From Fimbriimonas sp. (GTDB lineage Bacteria > Armatimonadota > Fimbriimonadia > Fimbriimonadales > Fimbriimonadaceae): a stretch of DNA of 64,000 bases. Below, piece after piece: positions 35,943 through 44,440 of this stretch. Under the pieces are notes generated by a model. That model saw only the letters and a list, made by a program, of their open reading frames with translations, had not been told where the DNA came from and searched no databases. Both the position numbers and the translations under genes were made by a program. The DNA is taken from contig JARLGV010000011.1 in NCBI GenBank assembly GCA_031292555.1, positions 1-64,000 of the forward strand, read 5' to 3'. Every line of letters begins with the position of its first letter. Positions within the stretch are counted from its first letter, which is position 1.

Positions 35943-36389
35943 ATGCACGAGAAGACCATCGCATGGTCAATTGCCAAAGCGCTCGCCCTGATGGCATTCT
36001 GTGGCTCACCGTTTTGGTTTGGATTCATCGCTTGGCGACTCCTCTTCGATGGGAGCGACGATCGTTTGCGCTTCTGGCAAGTGCTATCCTCTGGGCCAAG
36101 CTACCTCTTGCAGACTTGCCTGGCGATTGAAGCGCTCGCCACCATCGTCTTTCTTTGGGATCGGATGGGACAAATGGCGCGAGTATGGACGGCTTCCAGT
36201 TTTGCCGCCATAGTGCTGCTCTTCTTCGGCTTCTTCCTTTGGCCGACGCCGTTCGTCTACTGGACCGAGACGCGGACCGGGAAGCCGGGCATTCCCTTTC
36301 CGGTGCAGTTCCGCTCCAACCGATTCACCGGAGAGAAACAGACGCGTATCGATGACGAATGGGAGGATGGCGAGATCATCTTTGACTGA
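35943..36389 (+). CDS. Small membrane protein, unknown
   Basis: The 148-residue protein has three hydrophobic segments (about 10-32, 55-72, 82-100) followed by a soluble tail ending DDEWEDGEIIFD. AGGAGA lies upstream of ATG 35943. No family recognised. It is separated from the TPR-sulfotransferase by 137 bp. Confidence 0.65.
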   Translation: MHEKTIAWSIAKALALMAFCGSPFWFGFIAWRLLFDGSDDRLRFWQVLSSGPSYLLQTCLAIEALATIVFLWDRMGQMARVWTASSFAAIVLLFFGFFLWPTPFVYWTETRTGKPGIPFPVQFRSNRFTGEKQTRIDDEWEDGEIIFD

Positions 36390-36432
36390 TTCTCTTGCTG
36401 CCAAGTAGAGTAGATGGTGATGTAGTTGGTGG

Positions 36433-38985
36433 CTAGTCCACCGTCTCTCTGGCCAATCGCAAGCCGATCAAGGCCCTTCCAGGCATTTCACAGACCCAGG
36501 CGCCGTCACGCGTCGGCGAGATTTCACTGAGGGGAGTTCCATCCAGACCGGTAGTCCAGGCGCGATCCCACTTAAGAACTCCGGGCACAAGCCGGATTTC
36601 ATTACGACTATCCCCCAAATTCCAGATTACGAGTTGAGTCTCGTCACCGTCCCTCGTTAGCGACTCAACCCAAACGCCCTCGCCTTCGATCGCCACTAGC
36701 GATTCGAAAGACCGTGCCGCCAGCCCCATACCGCGGTACGGATGCACGATCGGCCGAATCGCATACGGCATAGCGCGCAAGTAGGATCGATCTACCGGCT
36801 CCGGTGCTCCCGGCAGCAGTCGCAACCGGTAGTTGGTTCTTCCTCTCTGATTAGCGAGGAAGTTCACCTCCCAATAGTTGTTCGCCAACCAAGCCAACAT
36901 GACCGACTTCCGGTCCGCAGCATCCAGTTGGGTTGATGGAGCGAAAAACATCCCACCGAATTTCCACAGCGGGAGATCCGGTGTTGAGACGGCTAACTCG
37001 GCTTGGTCTGTCTGCATGCGTACGAACCGCCCGGCAGTCACGAAATGCCGCGCCGCATTGGGCAGCTGCTCACGGTCGAACTCCACGATCGCCCCTGCTG
37101 TATCGTAATGCCAACGGGAATCGCCCGCGCTCGGAAGTGTGAACGGTAGAGCCAATGAGTAGGGCCGTTCGTCTCCGGCACTATCCAGTCCGATTTCAAG
37201 ATCGACGCTTGGATCGTCTGCGAAGAGCCGGTAAAGGACTGACACGCGATCCCCATTCGCCATCGAGAATGTCTGTTCGAACTCAACGGCCCCCGGTACC
37301 TCTCGGGCCTGCGATTTCGTCATTTGCCCCCTTAAAATCTCCCGCTCCCAGTTTTCGATCCAGCCCTCTGCCGGTTCGAGCAAACCGAAATCGAGGTTCA
37401 TGATCTCGCGCCGTGTGCCGCCAGATGGTCGCTCAAGAATCGGCAGGCCAAAGGTAAAGTCGCCAAGCGCACCGCAATACTCGATGCCACCGACCGTGAG
37501 CGACCGCACTCCACCCGATGCCAAGAACTCGAGGCTTACGAGAGGGGATTCAATTCGATCTGCTGTGGCAATCAAACCTTTCGAACTCAGACGGGGAGCC
37601 TCCGAGACCGGGTACGTCCGATATCCTAGCGCGGGAACGTCAACCGAACACCAGGCAAAGGCGCCGGCTGGCAAGCTGGCCAAAGCGCCGTCCATCCTCA
37701 GACGGTGGTGAACGCCCGGGTTTGTCAGCCAGTCTAGCCCCTCTACCGGCAGTCTCATCTGTACCTTTGACGGGACCGAACTAGAGTTGAAGACGAGCAG
37801 ATGCGTCGCGTCGCCTCCCGCTCGGCGGGCCAACCCGTCAAGTCCGTCACGCATGACGATCCGTGCATGAGAGAGCCCTCGATACGGATAGGCTGCCTTC
37901 ATGCTCCACTGAGTGGCGGTTTCCAGGGATTCAGGCGAAGAGACGCTGCAGTCCGCGCCCCAGGTGTGTTCGGCGTAAAGCGACAGTTCGGCATGAGAGG
38001 CACCCAGATGTTCACCCATTCTCGGCTCGTGATGCGTCGGCCAAAGTGCAAGTTCGTGGGCGGCATCCAGCGTCCTTAGCCCCTGAAGGAAGGCCACCGT
38101 TTCCCGCGAAGAGCTCCCGGCGCCAAAATTCCAGTAGTCGGTCCAATCTCCCGAAAGTATCGGCAGATCCTCGTTTCGCAACCTATCGAACAGGTCCGAC
38201 AGAAGGATCGTCCGGATTCTGACCGCCGGATTCCGATCGTTCCATTCGCGAACGAACGCTCCAAGCGTGGAGTCAGGCGACGCGTTATCCGGGTGGTGCG
38301 GGTTCGTTATCTGAACCGGCAGGTACGGCAGCGAGTAACCGCGCTCCTCTGTGAGACCAAGAATGCCGGGCATAGCCGCCGCGACCTCGTCTACGGAAGT
38401 CGGCATCCGCAGCAATACGCTCGCAAAGTGCCAGTATTGGAACCCGTTCCAAACCAACAGCTCTCGGCCGTCAGGAGAAACCCATCGGAATGCGCCGGGG
38501 CGCGGAAGAACGGGAGCTCCGAAGTGGGAGTTAGTCGACATGGAGAAGCCATCGATGCCGTGGTCGAGGAGGGAATCCACAAGACCCCAAGGCACGCCAT
38601 TGACATCGGTGTTCATTGCCGAACGAACCGGAATGCCCAAGCTGCGGAAGAACTGCACGTTTTCCAAGCTCTTTACGAGCATCCGGAGATTGGCCAGCGG
38701 AGTCAGATGCCACTCAAGCGCGGCAACTTCAAGCTGCTCTCGCCCGATCGCGGAAAGGAAGCGATCGCGATCTCCGGCAGAGGCACGCTCCCACCATCGA
38801 CGCGTCGTACCTGTGACCTCACATGTCCAGCGGAATCGACCATCCTCCCGGTCGTGCGCCGAGGCATCGGCCATATCGAGCGCCATGTCGATAAACCGAT
38901 CGTGCAGTTCGAATACGGCGGGCTGTGGATGGGTGTAACCGATATCCGTGTGCGAGTGGTGGACGAGAAGAAGCTCCTTGATCAT
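36433..38985 (-). CDS. GH38-like alpha-mannosidase (DUF5054-type)
   Basis: The 850-residue protein begins with VHHSHTDIGYTHP, matching the zinc-binding H-x-D of GH38 (H12, D14). SAMNTDVNGVPWG supplies the expected nucleophile (D127). A later barrel and beta-sandwich domain follow (for example SPLVSLEFLASGGV). GH38-type enzymes remove alpha-mannose from glycans; this lineage may be a DUF5054 group whose substrate is less certain. No signal peptide is seen, so it is probably cytoplasmic. It diverges from the prepilin-led operon across a shared control region (38986-39094). Confidence 0.78.
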   Translation of the reverse strand: MIKELLLVHHSHTDIGYTHPQPAVFELHDRFIDMALDMADASAHDREDGRFRWTCEVTGTTRRWWERASAGDRDRFLSAIGREQLEVAALEWHLTPLANLRMLVKSLENVQFFRSLGIPVRSAMNTDVNGVPWGLVDSLLDHGIDGFSMSTNSHFGAPVLPRPGAFRWVSPDGRELLVWNGFQYWHFASVLLRMPTSVDEVAAAMPGILGLTEERGYSLPYLPVQITNPHHPDNASPDSTLGAFVREWNDRNPAVRIRTILLSDLFDRLRNEDLPILSGDWTDYWNFGAGSSSRETVAFLQGLRTLDAAHELALWPTHHEPRMGEHLGASHAELSLYAEHTWGADCSVSSPESLETATQWSMKAAYPYRGLSHARIVMRDGLDGLARRAGGDATHLLVFNSSSVPSKVQMRLPVEGLDWLTNPGVHHRLRMDGALASLPAGAFAWCSVDVPALGYRTYPVSEAPRLSSKGLIATADRIESPLVSLEFLASGGVRSLTVGGIEYCGALGDFTFGLPILERPSGGTRREIMNLDFGLLEPAEGWIENWEREILRGQMTKSQAREVPGAVEFEQTFSMANGDRVSVLYRLFADDPSVDLEIGLDSAGDERPYSLALPFTLPSAGDSRWHYDTAGAIVEFDREQLPNAARHFVTAGRFVRMQTDQAELAVSTPDLPLWKFGGMFFAPSTQLDAADRKSVMLAWLANNYWEVNFLANQRGRTNYRLRLLPGAPEPVDRSYLRAMPYAIRPIVHPYRGMGLAARSFESLVAIEGEGVWVESLTRDGDETQLVIWNLGDSRNEIRLVPGVLKWDRAWTTGLDGTPLSEISPTRDGAWVCEMPGRALIGLRLARETVD

Positions 38986-39021
38986 GACCGTTGATCCATT
39001 ATTTCACGCGATGTGATCGAA

Positions 39022-39055
39022 ATATGTCTAAACATTTAAATGTATGATCTATAAT
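39022..39055 (+). promoter_or_regulatory. GntR-type operator and promoter between GH38 and prepilin operon
   Basis: ATATGTCTAAACATT (39022-39036) is followed by the perfect palindrome ACATTTAAATGT (39032-39043). A perfect TATAAT lies at 39050-39055. The same 15-mer occurs on the minus strand upstream of the GH76 gene at 54561-54575. The core GTCTAAAC differs by one base from the GTCTAGAC core of HutC-type (DasR/NagR) operators. The regulator gene itself is third in the operon. The operator overlaps where a -35 would lie, consistent with repression. Confidence 0.55.
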
Positions 39056-39062
39056 CCACTGA

Positions 39063-39080
39063 GCGGCGGTTGCTCGCCGC
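39063..39080 (+). promoter_or_regulatory. 5' UTR hairpin before the prepilin
   Basis: GCGGCG (39063-39068) and CGCCGC (39075-39080) form a perfect six-pair GC stem just before GGAG at 39085-39088. It lies in the predicted leader and may affect translation or mRNA stability. Confidence 0.4.
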
Positions 39081-39094
39081 AAACGGAGCAATCA

Positions 39095-39997
39095 ATGAAG
39101 AAGCAAGGTTCCAGATTCGGGGCATTTACGCTCATCGAATTACTCGTCGTGATCGCGATTATCGCGATCTTGGCCGCCATTCTATTCCCGGTTTTTGCCC
39201 AAGCTAAGGCCGCTGCTAAGAGAACCAGCGACCTATCCAACAATAAGCAACTGGGACTCGGCGTCACGATGTACATGAATGACAACGACGATAAGACCCC
39301 CCTCTTCCGCGTTGTCGTTAACGGATCAGATTGGTGGACCGCCAAGATGATGGGTTGGAAGGACTTCACTTCGCCTTACATCAAGAACGGTGGGCGTCCT
39401 TACAACAACGGCATTCCCTACACCGTGCCTGACAACGGAGGCATCTTCCAGTCGCCAATCTCCGACGCGCCGTGGTCCGACATCACGCCGATTTATTGGG
39501 GCTGGCCTTTGGCTGAGGGCCCTGGCGACGAGACAACCCGCTTCCCGCGTGGTTACTCGCTCAATCAGGATGCCGGGCGCAACGAAGGCGGCGGGCCTGT
39601 GAACGGCAACGTAGCGCCAGGCATAGTCGCAGACTGGGAAGTGACCGGACTGCAAAGCGCGGTCGGCAGCGAGACACAATTGTCGAACGCTGCCAATACG
39701 ATCATGATCGCAAATGCGCGCGACTTCTTCCTCGGTGCATGGGTTGCCGAAATGGGTTACACGTGCGACGCAAACGGGCTCCCTGGCGGCGGCAATCAAT
39801 TGTCCTGCATTCAGAGCACCAAGAACCGAGGAATGAACGTCGCGTATTACGACGGACATGCGAAGAACATCAAGGGCCAGGAATCAGTCGGAACCTCCGA
39901 TCCGTGGGATGCATTGGCAGCCTACGAGCTGGCATCGCCAGGGTACCGGCAGTCCCTGATCAACGCAACCAACGCGATTCCCGAGTGGACTCAATAA
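39095..39997 (+). CDS. Prepilin-like protein leading the catabolic operon
   Basis: The 300-residue protein begins [10 protein letters not shown] followed by [18 protein letters not shown], a class III signal with Glu at mature position 5 and, as in the first prepilin, A|F at the cleavage site. It shares the following [19 protein letters not shown] and KQLG with that paralogue. The C-terminus has [14 protein letters not shown], the DGH-type terminal motif. ATG 39095 is chosen for GGAG six bases upstream. Its stop overlaps the start of the lipoprotein gene (TAATG). A pseudopilin that captures or displays glycan near the cell surface would fit the neighbours; this is inference. Confidence 0.85.
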   Translation: MKKQGSRFGAFTLIELLVVIAIIAILAAILFPVFAQAKAAAKRTSDLSNNKQLGLGVTMYMNDNDDKTPLFRVVVNGSDWWTAKMMGWKDFTSPYIKNGGRPYNNGIPYTVPDNGGIFQSPISDAPWSDITPIYWGWPLAEGPGDETTRFPRGYSLNQDAGRNEGGGPVNGNVAPGIVADWEVTGLQSAVGSETQLSNAANTIMIANARDFFLGAWVAEMGYTCDANGLPGGGNQLSCIQSTKNRGMNVAYYDGHAKNIKGQESVGTSDPWDALAAYELASPGYRQSLINATNAIPEWTQ

Positions 39998-40218
39998 TGA
40001 GAACGATGCTCCTTCTGGCCGCCGCGACCTTGGCCGCGGCGGGCTGCGGGAATCCGAATGCAGTTCCTTCCCACAGCGATGTCGAAACCAAAGCGATCAA
40101 CGAGCTCAAGTCGATGACTCCCGAGCAGCAAATCGAACGGATCGAAAAAGGCCCAATGCCGGCATCGGCAAAGGCAGCACAGATCCAAAAGATCAAAGAT
40201 AAGGCCGGCATCAAGTAA
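39997..40218 (+). CDS. Small lipoprotein coupled to the prepilin
   Basis: The 73-residue protein has a lipoprotein signal [17 protein letters not shown] with C17 as lipidated cysteine. A short helical region follows (AINELKSMTPEQQIERIEKG, then ASAKAAQIQKIKDKAGIK). No family recognised. ATG overlaps the prepilin stop by one base. The MT.PEQ helix resembles the small membrane protein near the first prepilin. It may be a pilin-associated anchor. Confidence 0.75.
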   Translation: MRTMLLLAAATLAAAGCGNPNAVPSHSDVETKAINELKSMTPEQQIERIEKGPMPASAKAAQIQKIKDKAGIK

Positions 40219-40249
40219 AACTCTCATGGTGAATCTGGAGCAAACGAAA

Positions 40250-41005
40250 ATGGCTTCGACAGCGGATGAAACGCCGCTGCGCATCGATCGGCGAAACGGA
40301 CTTCCGCTTCATGCCCAGATCGATGCTTTGCTCCGTGACCTCATCCGGCAGCCGAAGTACGCAGCCGGCGCCCTTCTACCCGACGAGGTCAGCCTCGCTA
40401 GGCAGTTGGGCGTCAGTCGTAGCACCCTGCGCGCCGGAATGCAGAAGTTGATCTACGAGGGCCTTGTAGAGAGGCGTCAAGGTCACGGAACCCGCGTATC
40501 GAGCCACCCGCCGCTCCAATCGGGAGTTTCTGAGTGGCATAGTTTGACTGGCGAGATGCAGTCGCACGGGATCGAAGTCACCAACTACGATATCCGGCTA
40601 GAACTTACGCGGCCCTCAGTAGAGGTGCAAAACGCACTGCAACTCAGAAGCGACCGACCGGTTTGGATGCTTAGAAGGCTACGAGGCTGGCTCGGCGAGC
40701 GAGTCGTATTGACGGTGTCGTGGATGCATCCGCGCCTGGGAATCAAGGGCGACGAAGACTTTTCAAGGCCCCTCTACAACGTCATCAGCGAGGTCTCTGG
40801 GATCACCGCAACTCGTTCGCTGGAAGACATTACCGCCTGCCTCGCCGAATCCCACCTAGCAAGGGATTTCGAGATCCCACCAGGATCCGCACTTCTGCTT
40901 CGCCGGCGTACGACGCTCGACAATAATGACGAACCGATCGAATACAACCTGAACTGGTATCGGTCGGACATCCACTCCCTTCGACTGGATTTACGGCGAG
41001 GCTAG
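40250..41005 (+). CDS. GntR/HutC-family regulator (UTRA domain)
   Basis: The 251-residue protein has a winged helix at about residues 20-85 (SLARQLGVSRSTLRAGMQKL, then GLVERRQGHGTRVS) and a C-terminal UTRA effector domain (VWMLRRLRGWLGERVVLTVS; EYNLNWYRSDIHSLRLDLRR). HutC-type members respond to sugar phosphates, amino acids or related ligands. ATG 40250 has GGAG nine bases upstream; ATG 40226 is weaker. It ends five bases before the GH97 start. The likely operator sites are at 39022, 54561 and 55107. Confidence 0.88.
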   Translation: MASTADETPLRIDRRNGLPLHAQIDALLRDLIRQPKYAAGALLPDEVSLARQLGVSRSTLRAGMQKLIYEGLVERRQGHGTRVSSHPPLQSGVSEWHSLTGEMQSHGIEVTNYDIRLELTRPSVEVQNALQLRSDRPVWMLRRLRGWLGERVVLTVSWMHPRLGIKGDEDFSRPLYNVISEVSGITATRSLEDITACLAESHLARDFEIPPGSALLLRRRTTLDNNDEPIEYNLNWYRSDIHSLRLDLRRG

Positions 41006-41010
41006 AAGAC

Positions 41011-42915
41011 ATGAATGCCCTGGTCACCATTGTCTCAGCAATCTCGCTGATACAAGGCAGCGCATCGCTCGAAAGTCCCTCGAATGACATCAAGGCCCTG
41101 TTCTCTTTGGACAAGGGACGCGTGACGGTTGAGCTGATGCGGGGCAATGCAGTGTTGACCGAGCCATCGCCGCTTGGAATCGTGGTGAATGGAACCGACC
41201 GCGGGAACGGGATCGGTGCGATTTCTTTTGACGAGTCAAAGGTCGTCAAACGGCACTTGGAGCTACGGGTCGAGAAGCAGTCCGCCGACGTCTCATGGCG
41301 TGAATCCACGCTGGCCGCGTCCGACAGCCAGAGAACCAAACTGCTCATCGACGTCAGGCTCTTCGATGAAGGATTCGCCTACCGCTACCGCCTTCCGAAC
41401 CCCGAAACGAGCGGCAAATGCGAGATCGAAAAGGAGGAGTCGTCCGCCCGCCTGCCTCTTGGATCGAAGGTCTGGACCCAGGACTATTTGAACGCGAACC
41501 TCGCCAATGAGGGTATCTGGTCAGAAACGCCGGTCGGAGGAATCAACGGCGTCCGTTCCGGACCTGTTACCGTGGAACTGCCTGCCCCCAATGGCTTCCT
41601 CTTTATTTCGGAAGCAGGAAACTACGGACTCGACTATTCGGGCAGCAAGTACCTCATCCTTGGTGACCGGGTGCAGCATTGGTTTGCTCACGATCCCCAA
41701 GGCTTCACCATTGCGAAGCCGAACTTCGTCTCGCCTTGGCGCGTTATCGTTACAGCACGCGATCTGACCGGGCTGGTCAATCAGACGATCGTCGCCGCTC
41801 TGGCGCCCGAACCCGACGCCAAGCTGTTTCCGCAGGGCGTCCGTACTCCATGGTGCCGTCCGGGTAGAGCGGCGTGGTCGTTCTTTACGCGCGGTTACCA
41901 CGAGGGAAATGCCACGTCGAAGGACCAGGAAGAGCAATTCATCGACATCGCGGGCGCCCTTGGCTTCGAATACAACATGACCGACGAAGGCTGGTACGGC
42001 TGGAAGAACGGTGGAAAGGACCAGTGGCAGAACATGAGCGACCTCGTCCAGCGAGGCGCCAAGAAGGGTGTTCAGGAGTGGGCTTGGATCTACTATCCGC
42101 TCCAGGTGAACAACCCGGCCAACGACTGGCAACAGATGCGCGACTTTTTCGACAGCCTCGTGCGCGTTGGAGTCGTCGGCATCGAGATTGACTTTCTCAA
42201 TAGCGAATCGCAAGAGCGGAGACGTTTTTACGACGCTGCGCTTCGTCTTTCCGCAGAACGCAAGTTGATGATCCAGTTCCACGGAGCGAACATTCCGACT
42301 GGCGAGTCCCAGTCTTGGCCGAATGAGATCACTCGCGAGGGCATCCATGGACTTGAGAACAACCTATGGTTCGGACTGTCCGGTCAGCACTACACCGCCC
42401 TACCCTTCACCCGATTCGTTGCCGGACCGGGGTGCTTTACGCCGGGGTACTTGGGCCACCGGCAAGAACTCCTCAAAGGATCCAGTTGGCCGCTTCAACT
42501 TGCCACCATGGTGGCTTACAACTCTCTGTTCCTTCAGTCACCGCTTGCCCCCGACGTGCTGGAAGATGCGCTGCCCCCAAACTCGGCTCAACGGGACCTC
42601 GTCCGCGCCCTGCCGGTTGCTTGGGATGAGACGAAAGTGCTTCCCCAAGCCCGGATCGGACGCTATGCGCCATTCGCCCGACGAAAGGGATCCGACTGGT
42701 GGATCGCCGTATTGAACGGCGACGATGCCCGAAGCGAGAGCCTCGACCTCAGTTTTCTCCCCCCTGGCATGTACGATGCAATCCTGATTTCGGACCTGGC
42801 CGAGAAGAACGACGGATGGCGCATCGACAAACGCTCCGTCACCAACGACACTCGGCTTACCATCGACCTCCGCGCATCAGGCGGCTTTGTCGCCTGGATC
42901 CGGCCCAAGAGATAG
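41011..42915 (+). CDS. GH97 alpha-glycosidase, secreted
   Basis: The 634-residue protein has a signal peptide (ending LIQGSAS) and the GH97 layout: an N-terminal beta-sandwich, a TIM-barrel with CRPGRAAWSFF, MTDEGWYGW and IEIDFLNSESQ, and a C-terminal beta domain. GH97 includes inverting alpha-glucosidases and retaining alpha-galactosidases. The Asp in IEIDFLNS may be the nucleophile of the retaining group, but this is not certain. It starts five bases after the GntR gene and lies four bases before the isomerase. Probable role: removing alpha-linked hexose from the imported or outer glycan. Confidence 0.85.
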   Translation: MNALVTIVSAISLIQGSASLESPSNDIKALFSLDKGRVTVELMRGNAVLTEPSPLGIVVNGTDRGNGIGAISFDESKVVKRHLELRVEKQSADVSWRESTLAASDSQRTKLLIDVRLFDEGFAYRYRLPNPETSGKCEIEKEESSARLPLGSKVWTQDYLNANLANEGIWSETPVGGINGVRSGPVTVELPAPNGFLFISEAGNYGLDYSGSKYLILGDRVQHWFAHDPQGFTIAKPNFVSPWRVIVTARDLTGLVNQTIVAALAPEPDAKLFPQGVRTPWCRPGRAAWSFFTRGYHEGNATSKDQEEQFIDIAGALGFEYNMTDEGWYGWKNGGKDQWQNMSDLVQRGAKKGVQEWAWIYYPLQVNNPANDWQQMRDFFDSLVRVGVVGIEIDFLNSESQERRRFYDAALRLSAERKLMIQFHGANIPTGESQSWPNEITREGIHGLENNLWFGLSGQHYTALPFTRFVAGPGCFTPGYLGHRQELLKGSSWPLQLATMVAYNSLFLQSPLAPDVLEDALPPNSAQRDLVRALPVAWDETKVLPQARIGRYAPFARRKGSDWWIAVLNGDDARSESLDLSFLPPGMYDAILISDLAEKNDGWRIDKRSVTNDTRLTIDLRASGGFVAWIRPKR

Positions 42916-42919
42916 AACC

Positions 42920-43492
42920 ATGCAGTCCTTCGCCCCACTCCTTGACCCCCAACTCATGTTCGACTCGTCGACCGGTCTTCTCAAAGGTGAACACGTTATT
43001 AGCGAATCACGCAGACTTGCCGATCTCGCCGGAGTCTTCGCAGACGAGGCCGCCCGATCAGCGATGGAACCGAACACGGTCGTCTACTCAGTTTCTTCAA
43101 CCTTCCCAGTGGAGAACGGCAAGGTGGGAGGGCTGTTTTTCGGGTGCACGACGATCCAGCCCGGAACGATCGGCGGTGAGTACTTCATGACGAAGGGGCA
43201 CTTCCACACCAAGATAGATACGGCGGAGTTCTACTGGTGCCTAGAGGGAGAGGGTGCGCTCCTGTTGATGAACGAATCCCGCTCCTGCCGAGTGGAAAGA
43301 ATGGCGCCCGGGAGCCTCCATTATATTCCCGGGTGCGTTGCCCACCGGACGATCAACACTGGCGAGAAGCCACTGATCTTCGGCGCCTGCTGGCCCTCCG
43401 ATGCCGGGCACAACTATGAGCGCATTCGAATTCACGGATTCTCTGTCCGCTTGGTGAAGGGTGGCGATGGGCCGGTCGTCGTGGAGGCCTAA
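42920..43492 (+). CDS. pgiA: Cupin-type glucose-6-phosphate isomerase
   Basis: The 190-residue protein matches the archaeal-type cupin phosphoglucose isomerase family. The metal ligands are H94, H96 and E103 in KGHFHTKIDTAEFYWCLEGEG, plus H142 in CVAHRTINTGEKPL. This is the full ligand set with the spacing of the family. It interconverts glucose-6-phosphate and fructose-6-phosphate in the cytoplasm. The start is four bases after the GH97 stop, and its stop abuts the ROK start. Together with the mannose isomerases downstream it gives a complete hexose-phosphate interconversion set. Confidence 0.88.
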   Translation: MQSFAPLLDPQLMFDSSTGLLKGEHVISESRRLADLAGVFADEAARSAMEPNTVVYSVSSTFPVENGKVGGLFFGCTTIQPGTIGGEYFMTKGHFHTKIDTAEFYWCLEGEGALLLMNESRSCRVERMAPGSLHYIPGCVAHRTINTGEKPLIFGACWPSDAGHNYERIRIHGFSVRLVKGGDGPVVVEA

Positions 43493-44440
43493 ATGGCGGT
43501 GCTCGCGATCGACCTCGGTGGTACTCGGATCAAACTTGGTGTTGTCCAAGATGGACAGATTCTCGCCAGGACCATCCTAGACGCCCGATCCCAGGAAGGG
43601 CTCGAGGCCCATTTGCCGATGATTACCGAGCAACTCAAAGAGATCGCGCCCGCCCAAGCCGAGGGGATTGGCATGGCATTTCCAAGCCTGGTCGATTCGC
43701 GCACCGGCAAAGTCACGCGAGATTCGGGAAAGTACCGCGACTCCCTCGACTTGGACTTGAATGCTTGGATTGAGCGGGAATTCGCCATTCCGTTTGCAAT
43801 CGAGAACGATGCCCGCCTGGCGACGATCGGCGAGTGGCGCTTTGGCGCCGGCAGAGGATTCGAAAACGTCGTGATGATTACCCTCGGCACGGGAATCGGA
43901 ACCAGCGCGGTCATTGGCGGCCGAGTGCTGAGGGGACCCCATGGACAAGCGGGATGCTTGGGGGGGCACACGATCGCCAATGTAGGTGGTCACCGATGCC
44001 CGTGCGGTGCAATTGGATGTGCGGAAGCCGAAGCATCGACGTCGAATCTAGACCTCCTGGCTCACGAGGACCCGGGGTTCAGAACGAGCGCGCTGCACCG
44101 AGAGTCACGCCTCGACTATGCGGCCGTGTTTCGAGCAGCCAGGCAAGGCGACACTTGTGCGATGCGCCTCCGCGATCGGAGTCTCGATGTGTGGGCTTCG
44201 GTCGGGATCAGCCTGGTTCACGCTTACGATCCCGAAATACTTATCTACGGTGGCGGAATCATGGCCGCCGGTGAGGAAGTGCTGGGACCTGTCCGCGAGA
44301 GAGTGCTACGCGATGCATGGATGCCTTGGGGGACCCTGTCGGTAGTTCCTTCGCAATTGGGAGACGATGCGGCGCTCCTCGCCTGCGAGTGGCTAGTTCA
44401 AAGCAAGAGAATGGAGAAGGATGAGATCGCGTTCGCCTAG
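43493..44440 (+). CDS. ROK-family sugar kinase
   Basis: The 315-residue protein has the phosphate loop DLGGTRIKLGVV (residues 7-18) and the catalytic Asp D106 in IENDARLA. The ROK zinc site is present as GGHTI (H159) with C169, C171 and C176 in RCPCGAIGCAE. It phosphorylates a hexose with ATP. Given the mannose-6-phosphate isomerases next door, glucose or mannose are the likely substrates, but this cannot be read from sequence. It overlaps the next gene by 20 bp. Confidence 0.9.
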   Translation: MAVLAIDLGGTRIKLGVVQDGQILARTILDARSQEGLEAHLPMITEQLKEIAPAQAEGIGMAFPSLVDSRTGKVTRDSGKYRDSLDLDLNAWIEREFAIPFAIENDARLATIGEWRFGAGRGFENVVMITLGTGIGTSAVIGGRVLRGPHGQAGCLGGHTIANVGGHRCPCGAIGCAEAEASTSNLDLLAHEDPGFRTSALHRESRLDYAAVFRAARQGDTCAMRLRDRSLDVWASVGISLVHAYDPEILIYGGGIMAAGEEVLGPVRERVLRDAWMPWGTLSVVPSQLGDDAALLACEWLVQSKRMEKDEIAFA

